From Mytilisepta virgata (taxonomy: Eukaryota > Mollusca > Bivalvia > Mytilida > Mytilidae): a stretch of 64,000 nucleotides of DNA. Under the pieces are notes generated by a model. The model was not told the DNA's origin, made no database searches, and was given only the letters and a program-made list of their open reading frames with translations. The stretch spans positions 32,316,230-32,380,229 of the forward strand of contig CM051516.1 in NCBI GenBank assembly GCA_028015205.1, in the 5' to 3' direction. Made by a program: the position numbers and the translations under genes. This document shows, piece by piece, positions 14,401-29,400 of this stretch (positions are counted from its first letter, which is position 1; each line of letters begins with the position of its first letter).

Positions 14401-17400
14401 GCTCTGTGTATCAGTTTCATAATATTTGGTTGGGGCAAATTAAATTAAAAGTGTGGCAAATTCAGCAATTTTTCCATTTATAAAGGGGCATAACTCTAGA
14501 ACGGTGAACTTAACCGAACCAAAATTCAAACTCGATCTGTGCTTGATGGTAATAAGCATTGTGTATAAGTTTCATAACATTTGATTGAGGCAACTCAAAG
14601 CTAGAGAACAAAAACCAATTTCGGGACGTATGTATGTACGGACGGACATACGGACAAGGGTAAAACTTAATTAGTCTTGCTCTGGGTTTCAAAGAGTCAA
14701 CATCTTTTTATTTTTATTTTTTAGATGCTCGTGATCAAGACCATATTGGTCGAAACGTTAGGTATTTTAAACTTTTTAGTTTGATTGTTGTTTTATTATG
14801 ATTTCATATTTGGTTTTGGTCGGCTTGTGTATTTTATACATTTAAGTCTTTTTATGCTCCTTTTGACAGCTCACCATTTCCATTTATTTTCCTTGTCTAA
14901 GACTTAATGCCCCCTCTAACTAGCGACGGGGCATAAAAATTCAGTTCGTCCATTTTAAAACTATATTTTAAAGAATATAGGTGTACAATGTATTTAAGTG
15001 TCTAAATGTTGTTGTAATTATGAATAAAATTGTTTGCATAATACAAACATGACATAACTGATAACGGGCACTCTTATTTGTGAATTAAATTGAATTTCTC
15101 TATTGTTCATTCTTTTGTAACTTTTCATGTTCATATGCTTAATTTTGATAAACTCAAAATGCCCTTTTTAACACCCAGTTGTTATTCAATAGAATCTTCT
15201 TTTTATAATGGTATCCCTCAATTAATGACCACATAATATCATATGCAAGATACCCTTATTTAAATTTAAAGCGTACCTGTGCCAAATGTCAACCTCCAAA
15301 AATATGTTTTAGCAATGACAAAACCTTTGAAGAAGAACAAAAAAAAAGAAGAATCCAGGGTAAGATACATGTAATAGAGTGTATATCTTACAGACATGAT
15401 AAAGACAATGCTTCTATTAAAAACATTTGATTTTACTATACACTATGGTAATAAGAATTGAAATATTCACAAACCTTCACTACAAGAATCTCCTTGATAT
15501 CCTTTCTCACATCCACCCTCAGGACACATTCCTGTAGCCTTATTACATGGGCCATTAAGGCAGTGACATGTTTCTGAACAATCACCGAACTGATAATCAT
15601 CACATCCTATGTTATAACAAAACGTTTAAAGTATCACTTATTTTTCCAGAAAAGCGTGTGTTCATCTTGCTTACATACACAGTCTGAGAGCAGATAAATG
15701 TCATTACCAAATATCCCCAAAGGAATAAGCACCCTGTAACGCGAATTACGTACAAACGATGCACAAACTTGAACGAACGATCAACGAACGCTTAAAAGAA
15801 CGTTTAACGAACGACGCACGGACGAATACCTTATGAAATAAACGACCCTTTAGCCTATAAAGTATTTTTAGCTTTTCGTGCATACCATCGTTTCTTTTTT
15901 ATGGTATATTTTTGCGCAAATACTAATTTAAAGTCTTTGGCGTGACCCTTTCGTGAACCAAACCTTACAAAAGATATTTAAGTCCAAATAGCTATACTCA
16001 ATCAAACATATCCGGCATATCATAATAAAAAAAATCAGCCTTAAAACCACAACCATAACAATCAACCTATATCGCTTTGGTTGGATTTAAGTGTCATTCA
16101 AATATCTGTGCTTTGTTTTATCTTATCCTTTATTCAATTTTGTTTTCGTGGCAAAATCCATTTAAGCTTAACATTCTCACAGGCACCATGCACATGGATT
16201 AAATCTTTTGCGTCCTCTTTTTTCTCTGTCAAATACCCTGACCTGCATTGTCCATTTTATAGCAAAATCATGTATCCAAATTTTGTTGTACATGTACCTG
16301 AATATACGGAACGCCATGCTTCTTTTTGATCTTGGTTTTCGCTTATCTGTGTGTATCGACATATATATATATATATATGGAGGGATAGCAGAACGATTTA
16401 TTTGAGATAAGGGTCACATGGCAAAGGTTAATATCTTTTGAATTTAGTCAACTTACGTCTGTCACACTTTTGTCCATTTTGTTCGTGTTGCCATCCAGGC
16501 TTACATCTGTCAGTGATACTACATACGCCATTAAAACGGTCACACTGCTCATTAAAGCAACCAGTACAATATTCCAAACAGTCTTTCCCAAAACTCCCCT
16601 CTGCACATTCTGAAAAATTGAAGCAGAAAGGTAGCTTATAAATTGTTTTGACGCTGCTTAGTTTGTACAACCAGAGACTCCAAGGAGCCTGAATCGCTCA
16701 CCTGGATTTTAGGTGACGAAAGCGCTTCTAGATAATATTTGTAAGAAATTGTTCCACAGTGTCCAGCGCTTCTAGATAAGATATGTAAAGAATTCTTCCA
16801 TTGTCCAATGTTAAAAATGAAAAACTAAGTCCAGCTGTGGCAGCTAGCTTGGATTCCAATTGGCACAAAAACATAACTGTTGTAGAAGAAATTTATCATG
16901 TAACAAAAACATTTCAATTGGCTTAGTATTTTCTGACACGAAGACCTTTGAAATTTCCCCGTAGGGTCCAATGTTAAACTAATTCCGGTTGTGGTGACCA
17001 TGTTGAATTTCTGTTCAGCACAAAAAACATATATTTAATAGAGGTTCATTCAATGCTTGTTCATGCATACAAATATTTCAATTGGCTTGGTAGTTTCTGA
17101 CAAGAAGGCCTTTGTTCAAATTTCCCATAGGGTTCAATGTTAAACTAAGTCTGTCCTTGCCGGCCATATTGAATTTCCGATCGGTACAAAAAACTAATCT
17201 TTTGTAGTGGTCTATCAAATGATCATTCATACATCAAAAACATTTCAATTGATTTGGTAGTTTCTGACAAGAAGACCTTTATACAAAATTTCCAATAGGC
17301 TCCAATGTTAAACTAGGCCCGGCTGTGTCGGTTATTTTAAATTTCTAATCAACACAAAAAAAAAAAAAAACATTTTGTAGAGGTTCATCCAATCCTTGTT

Positions 17401-20400
17401 CATACAGAAAACATTTCAATTGGAATAGTAGTTTTCTGACAAGAAGACCTTTGTACACATTTTCCCATAGAGTCCAATGTCAAACCAAGACAGGCTGTTG
17501 CGACCATCGTGCATTTCTGATCGGTACAAACACATAATCTTGTAGAGGTTCATGCAAGGCTTGTTCATACAGAAAATTATTTCAATTGGCTTGGTAGATT
17601 CTGACAAGAAGATCTTTGTACAAATTTCCCATAGGGTTCAATGTTAATTTAAACTAAGTCTGGTTGTGGCGGCCATAATGAATTTCCGATCTGCACATAA
17701 AACATGACCATTTAGTGGTCTATCAAATGATCATTCACACATCAAAAACATTTCAATTGGCTTGGTAGTTTCTGACAAGAAGACATTTGTAAAAAAAAAT
17801 CCCCATTGAGTCCAGTTTTAAACTAGGTCCTTATGTAGCGGTCATCTTGAATTTCCGAGCGGCACAAAAACATAACTTTTGTAAAGGTTCATCCAATGCT
17901 TGTTCATTCATAAAAAACATTTCAACTGGCTTGGTAGTTTCTGACAAGAAGACATTTGTTTAAATTTCCCCATAGGGTCCAATGTTAAACTAAGTCTGGC
18001 TGTGGCGACCATCTAGGATATCCGACCGGTACAAAAAATATAAGTTTTGCAGAGGTTCATACAAGGATCATTCTTGCAACAAATCAATTCAATTAGCTTT
18101 GCAATTTCTGTCAAGAAGAGCTTTAAAGATAAGTATAATCAGAACGAATTACCTGCCCCTGGTGGCCATTTTGAATATGTAATCGGCACATAAAACATAT
18201 ATTTTGTAAAGAACTATCCAATTAACATTCCTGCTAAGTTTGGTTTAATTTACACATGTTACACTGGTGATTTTAGAGATGAAGATGAAAGTGTGAAATC
18301 TCCTTAAGTTGGCCTATTCCAGAATTGTGTTCTATAATCAACCAGAATGCCAACCTAGGTGGCCGTAATAGTCGGATTAAACGTTACCATAGGACTCTAT
18401 GGAAAATTCGTTAAAAAATGTTCTTTTCTCAAACCAATCGGGAAATCGCAACAAGACTGGGCAGTTGTGGTCCTATGATGGTTCTTTTCCAGAAATCTGT
18501 CTGATGACCCGGATTGTTAATCAAGGCAGCATCCACAGCCAAACATAGTTTAACATAGTACTCTATATGTTTTTGAAACGACTAGGTCAATTTGAAGTTG
18601 GCAGCAATGGTCTAAAGGTGGTGCTCTTTCCGACTTATGTCCAATAATCTGGATGTATTCAACAGGATTGACTTACTATAACATTTGACCATTTTGGAAA
18701 ATTCAAGGAAAAATCTTTTCCGAAACTAAAGAGATATATTTTACCAAAATTTTCAGCAATTGTTCTTTCAGGGTTGTCTTAGCTAAATCTATTTTGACTT
18801 AGAACCTTATGAAATATTCATTTAAAAATATTATTGTCTGAAACCACTAAATAGGCAATTGTCCTGAGATAATCCTCCATCAGAATTGTGTCTGATCAAC
18901 CGGACTGTCAACTAAGATGTCCGCCAAAAGTTTTTAGAATTGTATATACCTTGAATACTACTACTAAAAATTACTACAATAATCGACTTTAAGAGTAACA
19001 ACTGCAATACATGTGTTAAGATAAGGCAAAAAAGATAAAATAAAAAATAAAAAACAATGCAAATTTGTGAGAAAAGTAATAAGACAGTGAGAACAAATAC
19101 TACATCATTCAAAACATAAAAAAATATCTAGTAAGAATTACATATGGTTGAGAATGTAACGTACCAAACCACACTCACACGATTCACACAAGTTTCGCAT
19201 GATACATGATTTCTAAAAATTGTTTGGGTAAGATGCGAGTGGAATATAAAGACACGAATCAATTAAATGTATATCAGATATAAATAGCGTTGAAATATTT
19301 AAAATTGTGTTTTATTTTAAGTAAATAAAAATTTAGTTTTCAGTGTTTATCTATTGTGCTTGTGTTCGTTTATTTGTCTTCCCGGGTTTGTCTGTCTAAT
19401 ACATTACATTTTTGATTTGCTCCTTAGGTATATTTGCCCTCATAAGTACGATAAAAGGAAGCCGGTTTTAAACTGTGAACATTACACTTTTTCATAAATA
19501 CAAAATATGTATTTACATATGCTATTTTTTAAATGGGAAATTTATTAAACTTGATAATAGAACTGTGAAATTATATTTTGAATTCATGTTATTGTTACCT
19601 TATTTATATAGATATTGCATATTAACCAAAACTGATATGATATAATAAAGTTGTCAGTAGATAAACATTACGCCACAATGTTTTATGGCTTCTTTCAATC
19701 AAAATACAACATGTTCTGGGGCTTTGTTCCACGAACGACCATTTGGTTGAAACAACGTCTAATTAGACAAAGGATTAAGAGGTCTTCTGAAGGAATACAT
19801 CTTATTTACCTGAAGATCTACCTCAGATATTCAAAGTTTAGTGGTTTAATTATATGTTAAATTGTAAAAATATTTAAGTTATCTATTAATAATATAATAT
19901 ATAATAGAACATATTAACTGTTAATATATATTATTACATGTATATAGTTGATATAAATATATTCTTTTTACTATGTATTCATTTAAATTATATTTAAACC
20001 ATCATTGATTTTTTTCTAAAAATGTGACTCTAAATATAAAAATTTGTATACATTTATTTTGTCAATAAAGTTATTTTTTAGGGAGACAATTTATTTTCAG
20101 TAAATACATTTATACTTGACTATATCAAGAAAAATATTTAACTATGTAAAATTTCATGTTTATGGGTGTTGCTAAACGGCACAGACGCAGTACGGAACGG
20201 AAACGGGAAACGGAAAACGGAAATGGAAAGAATTTACCTCTTTTCTTTATGGTCATTCATTTTCATATGCATGTTTTATAGTATATGACATGTTTACAAG
20301 AAAGAAAAACAGAGGAATTAATTTGGGAAAAAAGATTTGAAAGCATAAATTATAGAAATAAATGGCAGTAGATGATGAGCTTATGTTTTTAAGGGCGTGC

Positions 20401-23400
20401 ATATTGTACGTAATGTATATTAGTTCATTTATTTTATATCCTGCTCTTACACTTAGACCATGAACGTATGTCATTCATGCGATTCATTATTATTTATTGT
20501 CCGTTTGACTTTTCAGATTTTCCAAACAAAAAAAAACAAAAAATGAATAAAAAGAGATGTGAAATAAACGTGAATAAGACGGTAATCAAACAACACGAAA
20601 ACAATCTACAAACGGCCTTCAACAATGGACATTCGCCTCGATGTTATATAGATTGTGGAGTAAACAAGTTTTTGGGGAAATGCTTTTCATTTGTTTTTTC
20701 GTTTTTCTCAAATGGTTTTTAGTTGTTATACAAACTCACACGATTATTGCAGAATTTTTGATCGAATATTCAAAAAATTCCCCGTCATGTGTCTATAATA
20801 AAACAATTTATTAAATTAATATACACCTCGTTGGGATGTTTTTTTTTATATAATAGACCAGAATTATAAAAATTATTCTCCGAGTTCTTTTAACACATAA
20901 ACCCATACAACATGTTCAGCTTTACTAAATTACGGGTCTACGATAAAAAACAGTTACTATAGACACCTTATGGAAAAGTTTTCTTCTAAAAAAATGATTG
21001 TCCAGGTTTGTATATACATTTGAGGAAGAAACAAAAGACAAGAGGCTCACCAGAGCCTGTATCGCTCACCTGGAGTCTGGTTTTCATTGGACAATTAATC
21101 AACTATTTGACCAAGTTTGTTGCAATTGGTTCAATTGTCCAGGCAAAATTTGTTGAGATTTATTTTTCATAAGGTTTAATGTTAAAATATGTTCCCTGAT
21201 GGTGGTAGTCCTGGCAGGAAGTTGACAAAATTGACCAGGAATAAGGATGAACCTTAAATAAATGTAACAGAACCCGACCTCAAATTACACAAACCAATAA
21301 CTCCTAAATAGAATTTGGGAATCCCTTCAAAATTTCGGGGTATGTAGATCTCAACATGGCAAACATTTTTCAATTTACATTTCACTTCTATCTCAAATAG
21401 TTTTGGAGATAAATGCAAAAATGTTAAAAGTTAGACAATTTGACAAAAAAAGGGCAATAACTCCTGAATGGGTTTTGGGATTTCCTTTAAAATTTCAGGG
21501 TATGTAGATCTCAACATGGCAAACATTTTTCAAATTTACATTTCACTTCTATCTCAAATAGTTTTGGAGATAAATGACGAAAAATGTTAAATTTTGAAAA
21601 TTTGACGAAAAAAGGGCAATAACTCCCAAATGGCTTTTGGGATTTCCTTCAAAATTTCATGTTAGGTAGATCTTATCATGCTGATCAATTTTACCCCATC
21701 AGATTTTTGATATCTGAAACGGTTTTTAAGTTATAAGCCAAAAACAACACATGCACCCCTATATTCTATTTTTAGCTACGACAGCCATGTTTTACATCAG
21801 ATCAAAATAAATTGAGGATCTTTTGTAGAAGACATGTCATACATCATTCCTATTAAGTTTCAAACCAATCGGCCCAGCGGTTTCAGAGGAGAAGATTTTT
21901 GAATGTTAAAATTTTGAAAATTTGACGAAAAAAGGGCAATAACTCCTAAATGGGTTTTGGAATTTCCTTCAAAATTTTAGGGTAGGTAGATCTCGTCATG
22001 CTGATCAATTTTATCTCTGTCAGATTTTCGATATCTGTAACGGTTTTTGAGTTATTAGCAAAAAACAGCAATTTAACCCTATGTTCTATTTTTAGCAACA
22101 GTGGCCACGTTTTTCATCGGATCAATATAAAATGATGATCGTTTGTGGAGAACATGTCATAGATCATTCCTATTAAGTTTCAAACCAATCGGCCCAGCGG
22201 TTTCAGAGGAGAAGATTTTTTAATGAAAAAATTTTGAAAATTTGACCAAAAAAGGGCAACAACTCCTAAATGGGTTTTGGGATTTCCTTTCAAATTTCAG
22301 AGTAGGTAGATCTCAACATGGGAAACATTTTTTAAATGTACATTTCACTTCTATCTCAAATAGTTTTGGAGATAAATGACGAAAAATGTTAAAATTTTGA
22401 AAATTTGACGAAAAAAGGGCAATAACTCCTAAATGGGTTGTGGAATTTCCTTCAAAATTTCAGGGTAGGTAGATCTCATCATGCTGATCAATTTTACCCC
22501 ATGTCAGATTTTCGATATCTGAAACGGTTTTTAAGTTATAAGCCAAAAACAACACAGCCACCCCTATATTCTATTTTTAGCTGCGACAGCCATGTCTTAC
22601 GTCAGATCAAAATAAATTGAGGATCGTTTGTAGAGGACATGTCATAGATCATTCCTATTAAGTTTCAAACCAATCGGCCCTGGGGTTTCAGAGGAGAAGA
22701 TTTTTGAATGTTAAAATTTTGAAAATTTGACGAAAAAAGGGCAATAACTCCTAAATGGGTTTTGGAATTTCCTTCAAAATTTCAGGGTAGGTAGATCTCG
22801 TCATGCTGATCAATTTTACCTCCATGTCAGATTTTCGATATCTGTAACGGTTTTTGAGTTATTAGCAAAAAACAGCAATTTACCCCTATGTTCTATTTTT
22901 AGCAACAGTGGCCATGTTTTTTATCGGATCAATATAAAATGAGGATCGTTTGTGGAGGACATGTCATAGATCATTCCTATTAAGTTTCAAACCAATCGGC
23001 TCAGCAGTTTCAGAGAAGAAGATTTTTGAATGAAAAGTTTACGACGGACGGACGGACGACGGACGAAAAGTGATGGCAAAAGCTCACATGGCCTTTGGCC
23101 AGGTGAGCTAAAAATATCGTTCTCCAAACAAAGTTTTCTTTTTGAAAATTAAATAAGTCAAACGGATACAATGCGACAAATATAAATCCTTGACATATAT
23201 GAATTCCGAACAATGGTTCTATCGGGATTCCAATCTACTCTTTTTATGCTTCTGTATATTTTTAGGTTAACAGATTTTTGAACCAATCCCTTTTTTGTTG
23301 TTTATTATTATTGTGAGGTCTCGATTATATTAATTACCAAATACAAATTGGTGTAAACAAAAATCAAAAATGTTATTTTTGGCAGGGGATTGTGCCTTGA

Positions 23401-26400
23401 GATATCTCTCAAGAACACATCAAGCAGTCAAGCTCGTAGCGCTTAGCCTTCATTTATCATAGGATACCTGTATTCAATGATAAGAAAAGGGAAATAATTT
23501 TCAAAACAAATTCCTATTTTGTTACTGATTTATGGTGAAAATGCTATTTTTGGCTCTAACTGCATTCCATGCATCTTTAAAGATGGACAAATTCAGGTAA
23601 ATGCTAACATTTAGACTCTCACACATCCTAACCCCCAAATCAGCCTAATGTTGATGTTAGTTCATATTTGTTCTTATTTGCATACATTTGCAAATACACG
23701 AAATAGATAAAATCATTGAAAAAGCATCACGGTAGGGTTTATGACATTAGCCCCCCCCCCCCCCCCCCCCCCACAAAGAGTCAATGTTTATCAGTTGGGG
23801 GTATGGATAATTTAGGGGATCATATTTTCCTTGTGGTTAAAAAAAAATTGTTAGGTCATTACATTTTAGGGGCGTAAAAAAATCAGAGGATTTACAACAT
23901 TTAACCATTTTTAGATACACTAAAAAATATGCAGCGATCTAGATGAGATTTAAGCAAAAAGTAAGACTGAACCCAAAATAATTTACAGTCATAGCTTTCA
24001 TGAGTTTAAAATACGCTGAAAAATTCTCAACAATGCAATAAAGTTTATGTCATCGAATATTTGTTTATTCATTTCAAAATATGCAAATAAGTATTGTTTT
24101 TCTTTGTGTATTATATTCCGTGTTTTTATTGATAATATTAAGAACTCTCGGTCTTTATCTCCATGTGGCCGCTAGATAGGACGAGGATCTGTTATAAATG
24201 GATATTTAGAAAGAACAAATATAAGTATGTTCAGTCTGGTTCCTTGGTAAAAAAAGACAATTGTTTATTTCATTCAAATCATCCCGAATCCCATAACAGT
24301 TAAGTCAGATCAGGGCCAATCTAATTAAAATTTGTTCTCCGCACTTGCTGCTTATTTTCGTTCGGTTGTTTATATGTTGGACATGGGACATATTTTAACA
24401 ACCAAGCGAAAATAAAAAGGAAGTGTGGAAAATTAAGTTTAATTAGATTGGAATCAGGGTCTAAACAATAATTTGTTGCTTCTGGGATGCTTCCGAAATT
24501 TGTTTGTTTTGGTTTATGTTGTCGCCCATATCAAAAGGTGTCTCAATAAATCAATAATGGGGATATTCTTAAATTTTATTATTATTCGCCAACCAATACT
24601 TAAGCATGGAATACCTTAAACTGATGGCTGTTAATGAGAGAAAACTCTGTTGGCAATACAATGAAAATAAATTTTAAAAGATAAAGGAATTCTAAAGAAC
24701 AAGAAATACTATGTATGATTTATGCTTTCAAGCCCTCCCTGTTTTCTTTGTAATTCGATTTAAATTTACACAGAAGTAAGTGGGATATGGTTTGAAGGAA
24801 AATGAAAATATTGACACATGTATACTCGGATAACTGGCGGAAAAACAGTTAATGGACATATGATTTGCACAGTGCCCTTTTCAAGCTAGCCGTAGTCATG
24901 TCCTAGGATTTCTAAAAATCAACTTGTCCACAATTTTTTGAATATCATGACACATAATTCTTCTCTGAAAATTCAGTCCCATTCAAGTGGCCAGGAATGT
25001 TATTTTATGATAATACAATTGAAATTATTGTCACTTATTAAGTACAATGTTTAAGCATTACTATAATTGAAAACGTTAACATAGACATGTATATTCATTC
25101 GTACTAAAGAAATGTTGAAATTTGAAAGTTATGTATACATAAATACACTTGTATTCTGATTTATATTAGTATATCTTAAAGCAGTGCTTTGTCAAGATAA
25201 GTAAAGTCAAGAAATACCAACGGGATATTCGAAAGAGAGAAAACTCGTAACAACTGACAAACTCGGGAGAACAACGAAGACAAGACCAGGGACCTCGGTG
25301 GCTGAGTGGTCTAGGTAGTTAGTCATGAATACTAATGATCACTAGCCTGTCAATCTGAGGTTGTGAGTTCGAATCTCACCTGTGGCGGGGTGTGTTCGAC
25401 TCCGATCTTAATTGACAAGGATTGCCAATTTTCCTACCGAAGGTCGGCGGTTCTCTCCGGGTACTCCGGCTTCCTCCACCAATAAAAAGTGGCCGCCGTG
25501 AAATAGCCAAATGTGCTGAAAACGGTGTAAAACCAACTAAACAAACAAAGACAAGACCAAAACAATACATACACTACAATTAGAAACTAAAAACATTCTG
25601 GAATATTGCCGCTCAAAAATGGGAAGTTAACGATTGGAAAGTCAAAGTCATCCCGTTTGTCATAAAGTTTTGTATTCGACCTTCCTTTGGTGTCAATTTC
25701 GAGCTGAAGGTCAAGATAAGATGCAGACCCGGCAGTGTCTGTGATATCATTAATTTCGAGCTCATTGTGATAGATGATATGTAAGAAATTCCCAAAACCT
25801 GAATTGTTGAGTGATAAAACATCATCTATGTAGCGGAAGCTGAAAAATAGTTATTCTTTGTTCTTTTTTATTATTTTTTTTTTTTTTATAATGAAAAAGA
25901 TACTTTATTTTATACTACGCATCTATTCGTTCGAGTTTTTCTACTGGACAAAATAAAAAAAAGACTGTAAATTGATGGGGCGTTCTATATTGGTGTATAC
26001 CAGATGTATACAAAAATTCCGTAAATATTAATATTTCTTTCAGTTTCCGCCGTTTAGGAACACCCCTTGTGTATTCCTATTTACAATCATAAAGGTAAAT
26101 TTACTGGAAAATAGACATTTTATCTTCATAGGACCTCTTAATCCCTTGTCTAATTAGATGTTGTTTTAGCCCAGTAGTCGTCCCAAGAGTTTACCGTCTT
26201 GGGAACATAATATTTTTACCAACAAGTTTCAAGTTCAAATCTTTCTTTAATTTGCAAATGTTGTATGTAAGATATATGATCATTAATTTAGGAAACATTT
26301 TATTGTATTTATTCTTTTCAAACAAAACGATTTGAAGAATTCACATAAGCAATAGAGAAAAAAAAATATAATCTATGCGGGATTATTAATATTGACAAAT

Positions 26401-29400
26401 ATTTGACACGGATGAAAGTTCGTTCCAACAATATTTTAATTCGAGTGCGAAATATGCTCTGATTTGAATTCATATGTTTAAATATCTGTCTTGACCAATG
26501 AAATCTGATACACGTTACACGATTCAAATCCCACGTTACACATGAAAACGATTCGCACGTTTGCACTCACGCGTTACACGCACACATTTCGTAAGTTGCA
26601 CGATGTTTTTGTTGATTTACATGTTCAACCGAAGTATATACTTGGTTGAGCGTGTAAATCACCAAAAATATCGTTCAACCAGGTTGAGCGTGTAAATCAC
26701 CAAAAATATCGGGTAACGTGCGAAACGTGTGAATTGTGTGCTTGTAACATGTGAATCGTGTGGTTTGCATGTGGTTATAAATGCGATTTGAATCGTGTAT
26801 GAGACATACACAATATATAGTCATTGTCGGAAAATATAAATAAAAAATCCTAGCCCAAGTTAAATTTTATATTTTCCGACAATGACTTTGTATTTTCTTT
26901 ATCCTGCAATCCCCTTTCCATGCGTAAAATACCTTAAAATTACATTTGAAGTTGAAATCCAACTGCCGTGAAAACGCGGGAAACGCCACGACATCATCTG
27001 GTACATTCACTATGCTCCTCATGCTCTTCATGTTAACAAGTAACAGAAGATTTTATTAGGTTCTTGACCTAATACAACTAAAGTTTATTCTACCCCTGTT
27101 ATTAGACTGGAAATGGCTTGATTGCAGGATAAAAATATTTAAACATGTGAATACAAATAAGAGCATATTTCGAACCCGAATTAAAACGAACTTTTATCAG
27201 TGTCAACTATTTGAAAATGTTGAGTTTATAATTTTATCTATTAATTATGAAAGTTATCAAATTAATTTGGTTGAAAACATTTTTTTTTTATATATAAGTG
27301 AAATGTTTTCTAAATTAAATGCTCGTATAACGTGCAAAAACAAGTTAAAGATAGACTTGAACTTTAACTTGTTTGTAAAAAATATCTAGTTATTCTTGAA
27401 ATCTTGCGTAGGTTTTAATTTTTTGACAAATGTCATATATATAATTTGTATCGTCATAGTACTTTTTTCATATGAGCAATTGATTGGTTATTATGAAACC
27501 AATACGGTGTGTTTTCCGATATGAACTGGACTAAAACAATCCCACATCTAATTAGACAAGGGATTAAGGGGTAGACTAAAGGGCAAATATTTGTTTATGT
27601 GTACATCTACCTCAGATTTACATGTAAGTAAGGAATTTTACATATACATTTTTTTATAATGGTCAAGCATTAAAATACCATCGGCTTTTTATATTAATAA
27701 ATGTTATAAACTACCATGTATGTGGATTCATTGAACATGTAAGTTATATTTTTTTTTTATAAAATTATAAAACATATTTTAAAATATTAAAGGCTAATAT
27801 ATATACTAGGTTGATATAAATATTATATTTTATTATTCATTCAAAATATAAGTCAACGAAAAACATTGTAATTTTTTTTTAATTTCAACTTTAAAATAAA
27901 TATGCTTCACGTCATCAAACAAATATTTAACTTTGTCTGATTTCTTAATTATTCCTTTTTAAAATCAAAAAGCCCATTTCAGATAAATAGACATTTTCCC
28001 CTCCAGATTATCTCTTAATCCCTTGTTTAATTAGATGCCTTTTTACATGTAGACCAGCAATCATTCTGGAAATAAACCCCAATTGGAAGATACAATGTCC
28101 TGTGTTTTAAAGGAGACATAAAATATTGTGGCTTAATATTTATTTAACTGACAAATTTATTATTATTATATCAATTTTGGTTAATAAGCTTTAGTTAATT
28201 ATGTAAAAATAATATGATACGGTTTATTGAGTTTTAATGAATTTAAAATATAATTTCACAGAATCGTCATTGAAGTTTAATAAATTTCACATAAAAAAAT
28301 AGCACATGCAAAAAAAATATTTTGTATTTATGAAAACAATTGAATTTCGATCGTATTACAACGGTTTCTTTTTTTTCGCGCTTATTTATTTAAAATCAAA
28401 TGCAATTATATTAAATATTTCACTGCTATTCAAATCCGACATAAAATCTCATTAATTCATTTTGTTATTTTCTGTTCGTATCGCAAGTTTTAGAAATCGC
28501 ACGATCGGTAATCATGAAACGTGTAACGTGCATCATGTGGTTTGTGTGTAACGTGCGAATCGTGTGAGTGTGGTTTGGTGGATTACACGTTCAACCATGT
28601 GTAGCACAAATCTAAAGCATTAGCAATATGAGCCCCATGAAAAAACATGGTACGGCATCAGGTGCTCCACAAGGGCAAACTTGACACACATTTGATTTAT
28701 ATTGCAAGTATTTTGAAAAAATAAAATACTACAAAATTTATCCATGTGATTGTATTATTTCAGGGTTTTTAGCGGGAGTTCACTATACCAATTTTTTAGT
28801 ATATATGCTATCTTGGTATAATTCTGTTTAGTTAATATATGCTTTTTCATTCTTTAAGTTGGTAAGGATCCATTCTCATGAGTTTGGATTTCGATTTTAA
28901 GAACTTTTTCCGATTGTTTTGTCTCTTCAGTATTGTTTTGCAGAAATATAGTTCTTATAAAATAATACCAACAAAATTAGAAAACGAGTTGTAAATTTTA
29001 TCATATATAGGAGTACAATTTTTGCAGTTTAAATGACAATAACTCCAAATAAACGCAATGAACCAGATCACCCTAGACACATCTCATAAACATGCTAACA
29101 AGGCACAAACTCCACACAGTCGAAATAGTTAAGTTGTAACTCTGGAACCTCTCATTTACCAAATCCGTCCTATATTTTTGATATTATGCCAATCATGTTA
29201 CAGCAAGGTTTGAAAAAAGACCTAAGTGCTGGTTATACTGACAGACTGGTCCTTCACCCCTCCCCTACCCCAATCGGTAACCCAGCCCCCAAAAAGAGAA
29301 AATTATTGTAAATGGGGTTTTAAAAAGTTCTGGCATGTTCATTCAAAATTGCACAAAAACTCAATAATTTGACCTAATGGTCAATATGCAATGTTAGAGA

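Noticed and set aside
25289..25375. Possible tRNA gene
   Set aside because: A and B boxes are present, but the sequence continues into a SINE body with tail and target duplication, and no proper cloverleaf is evident.
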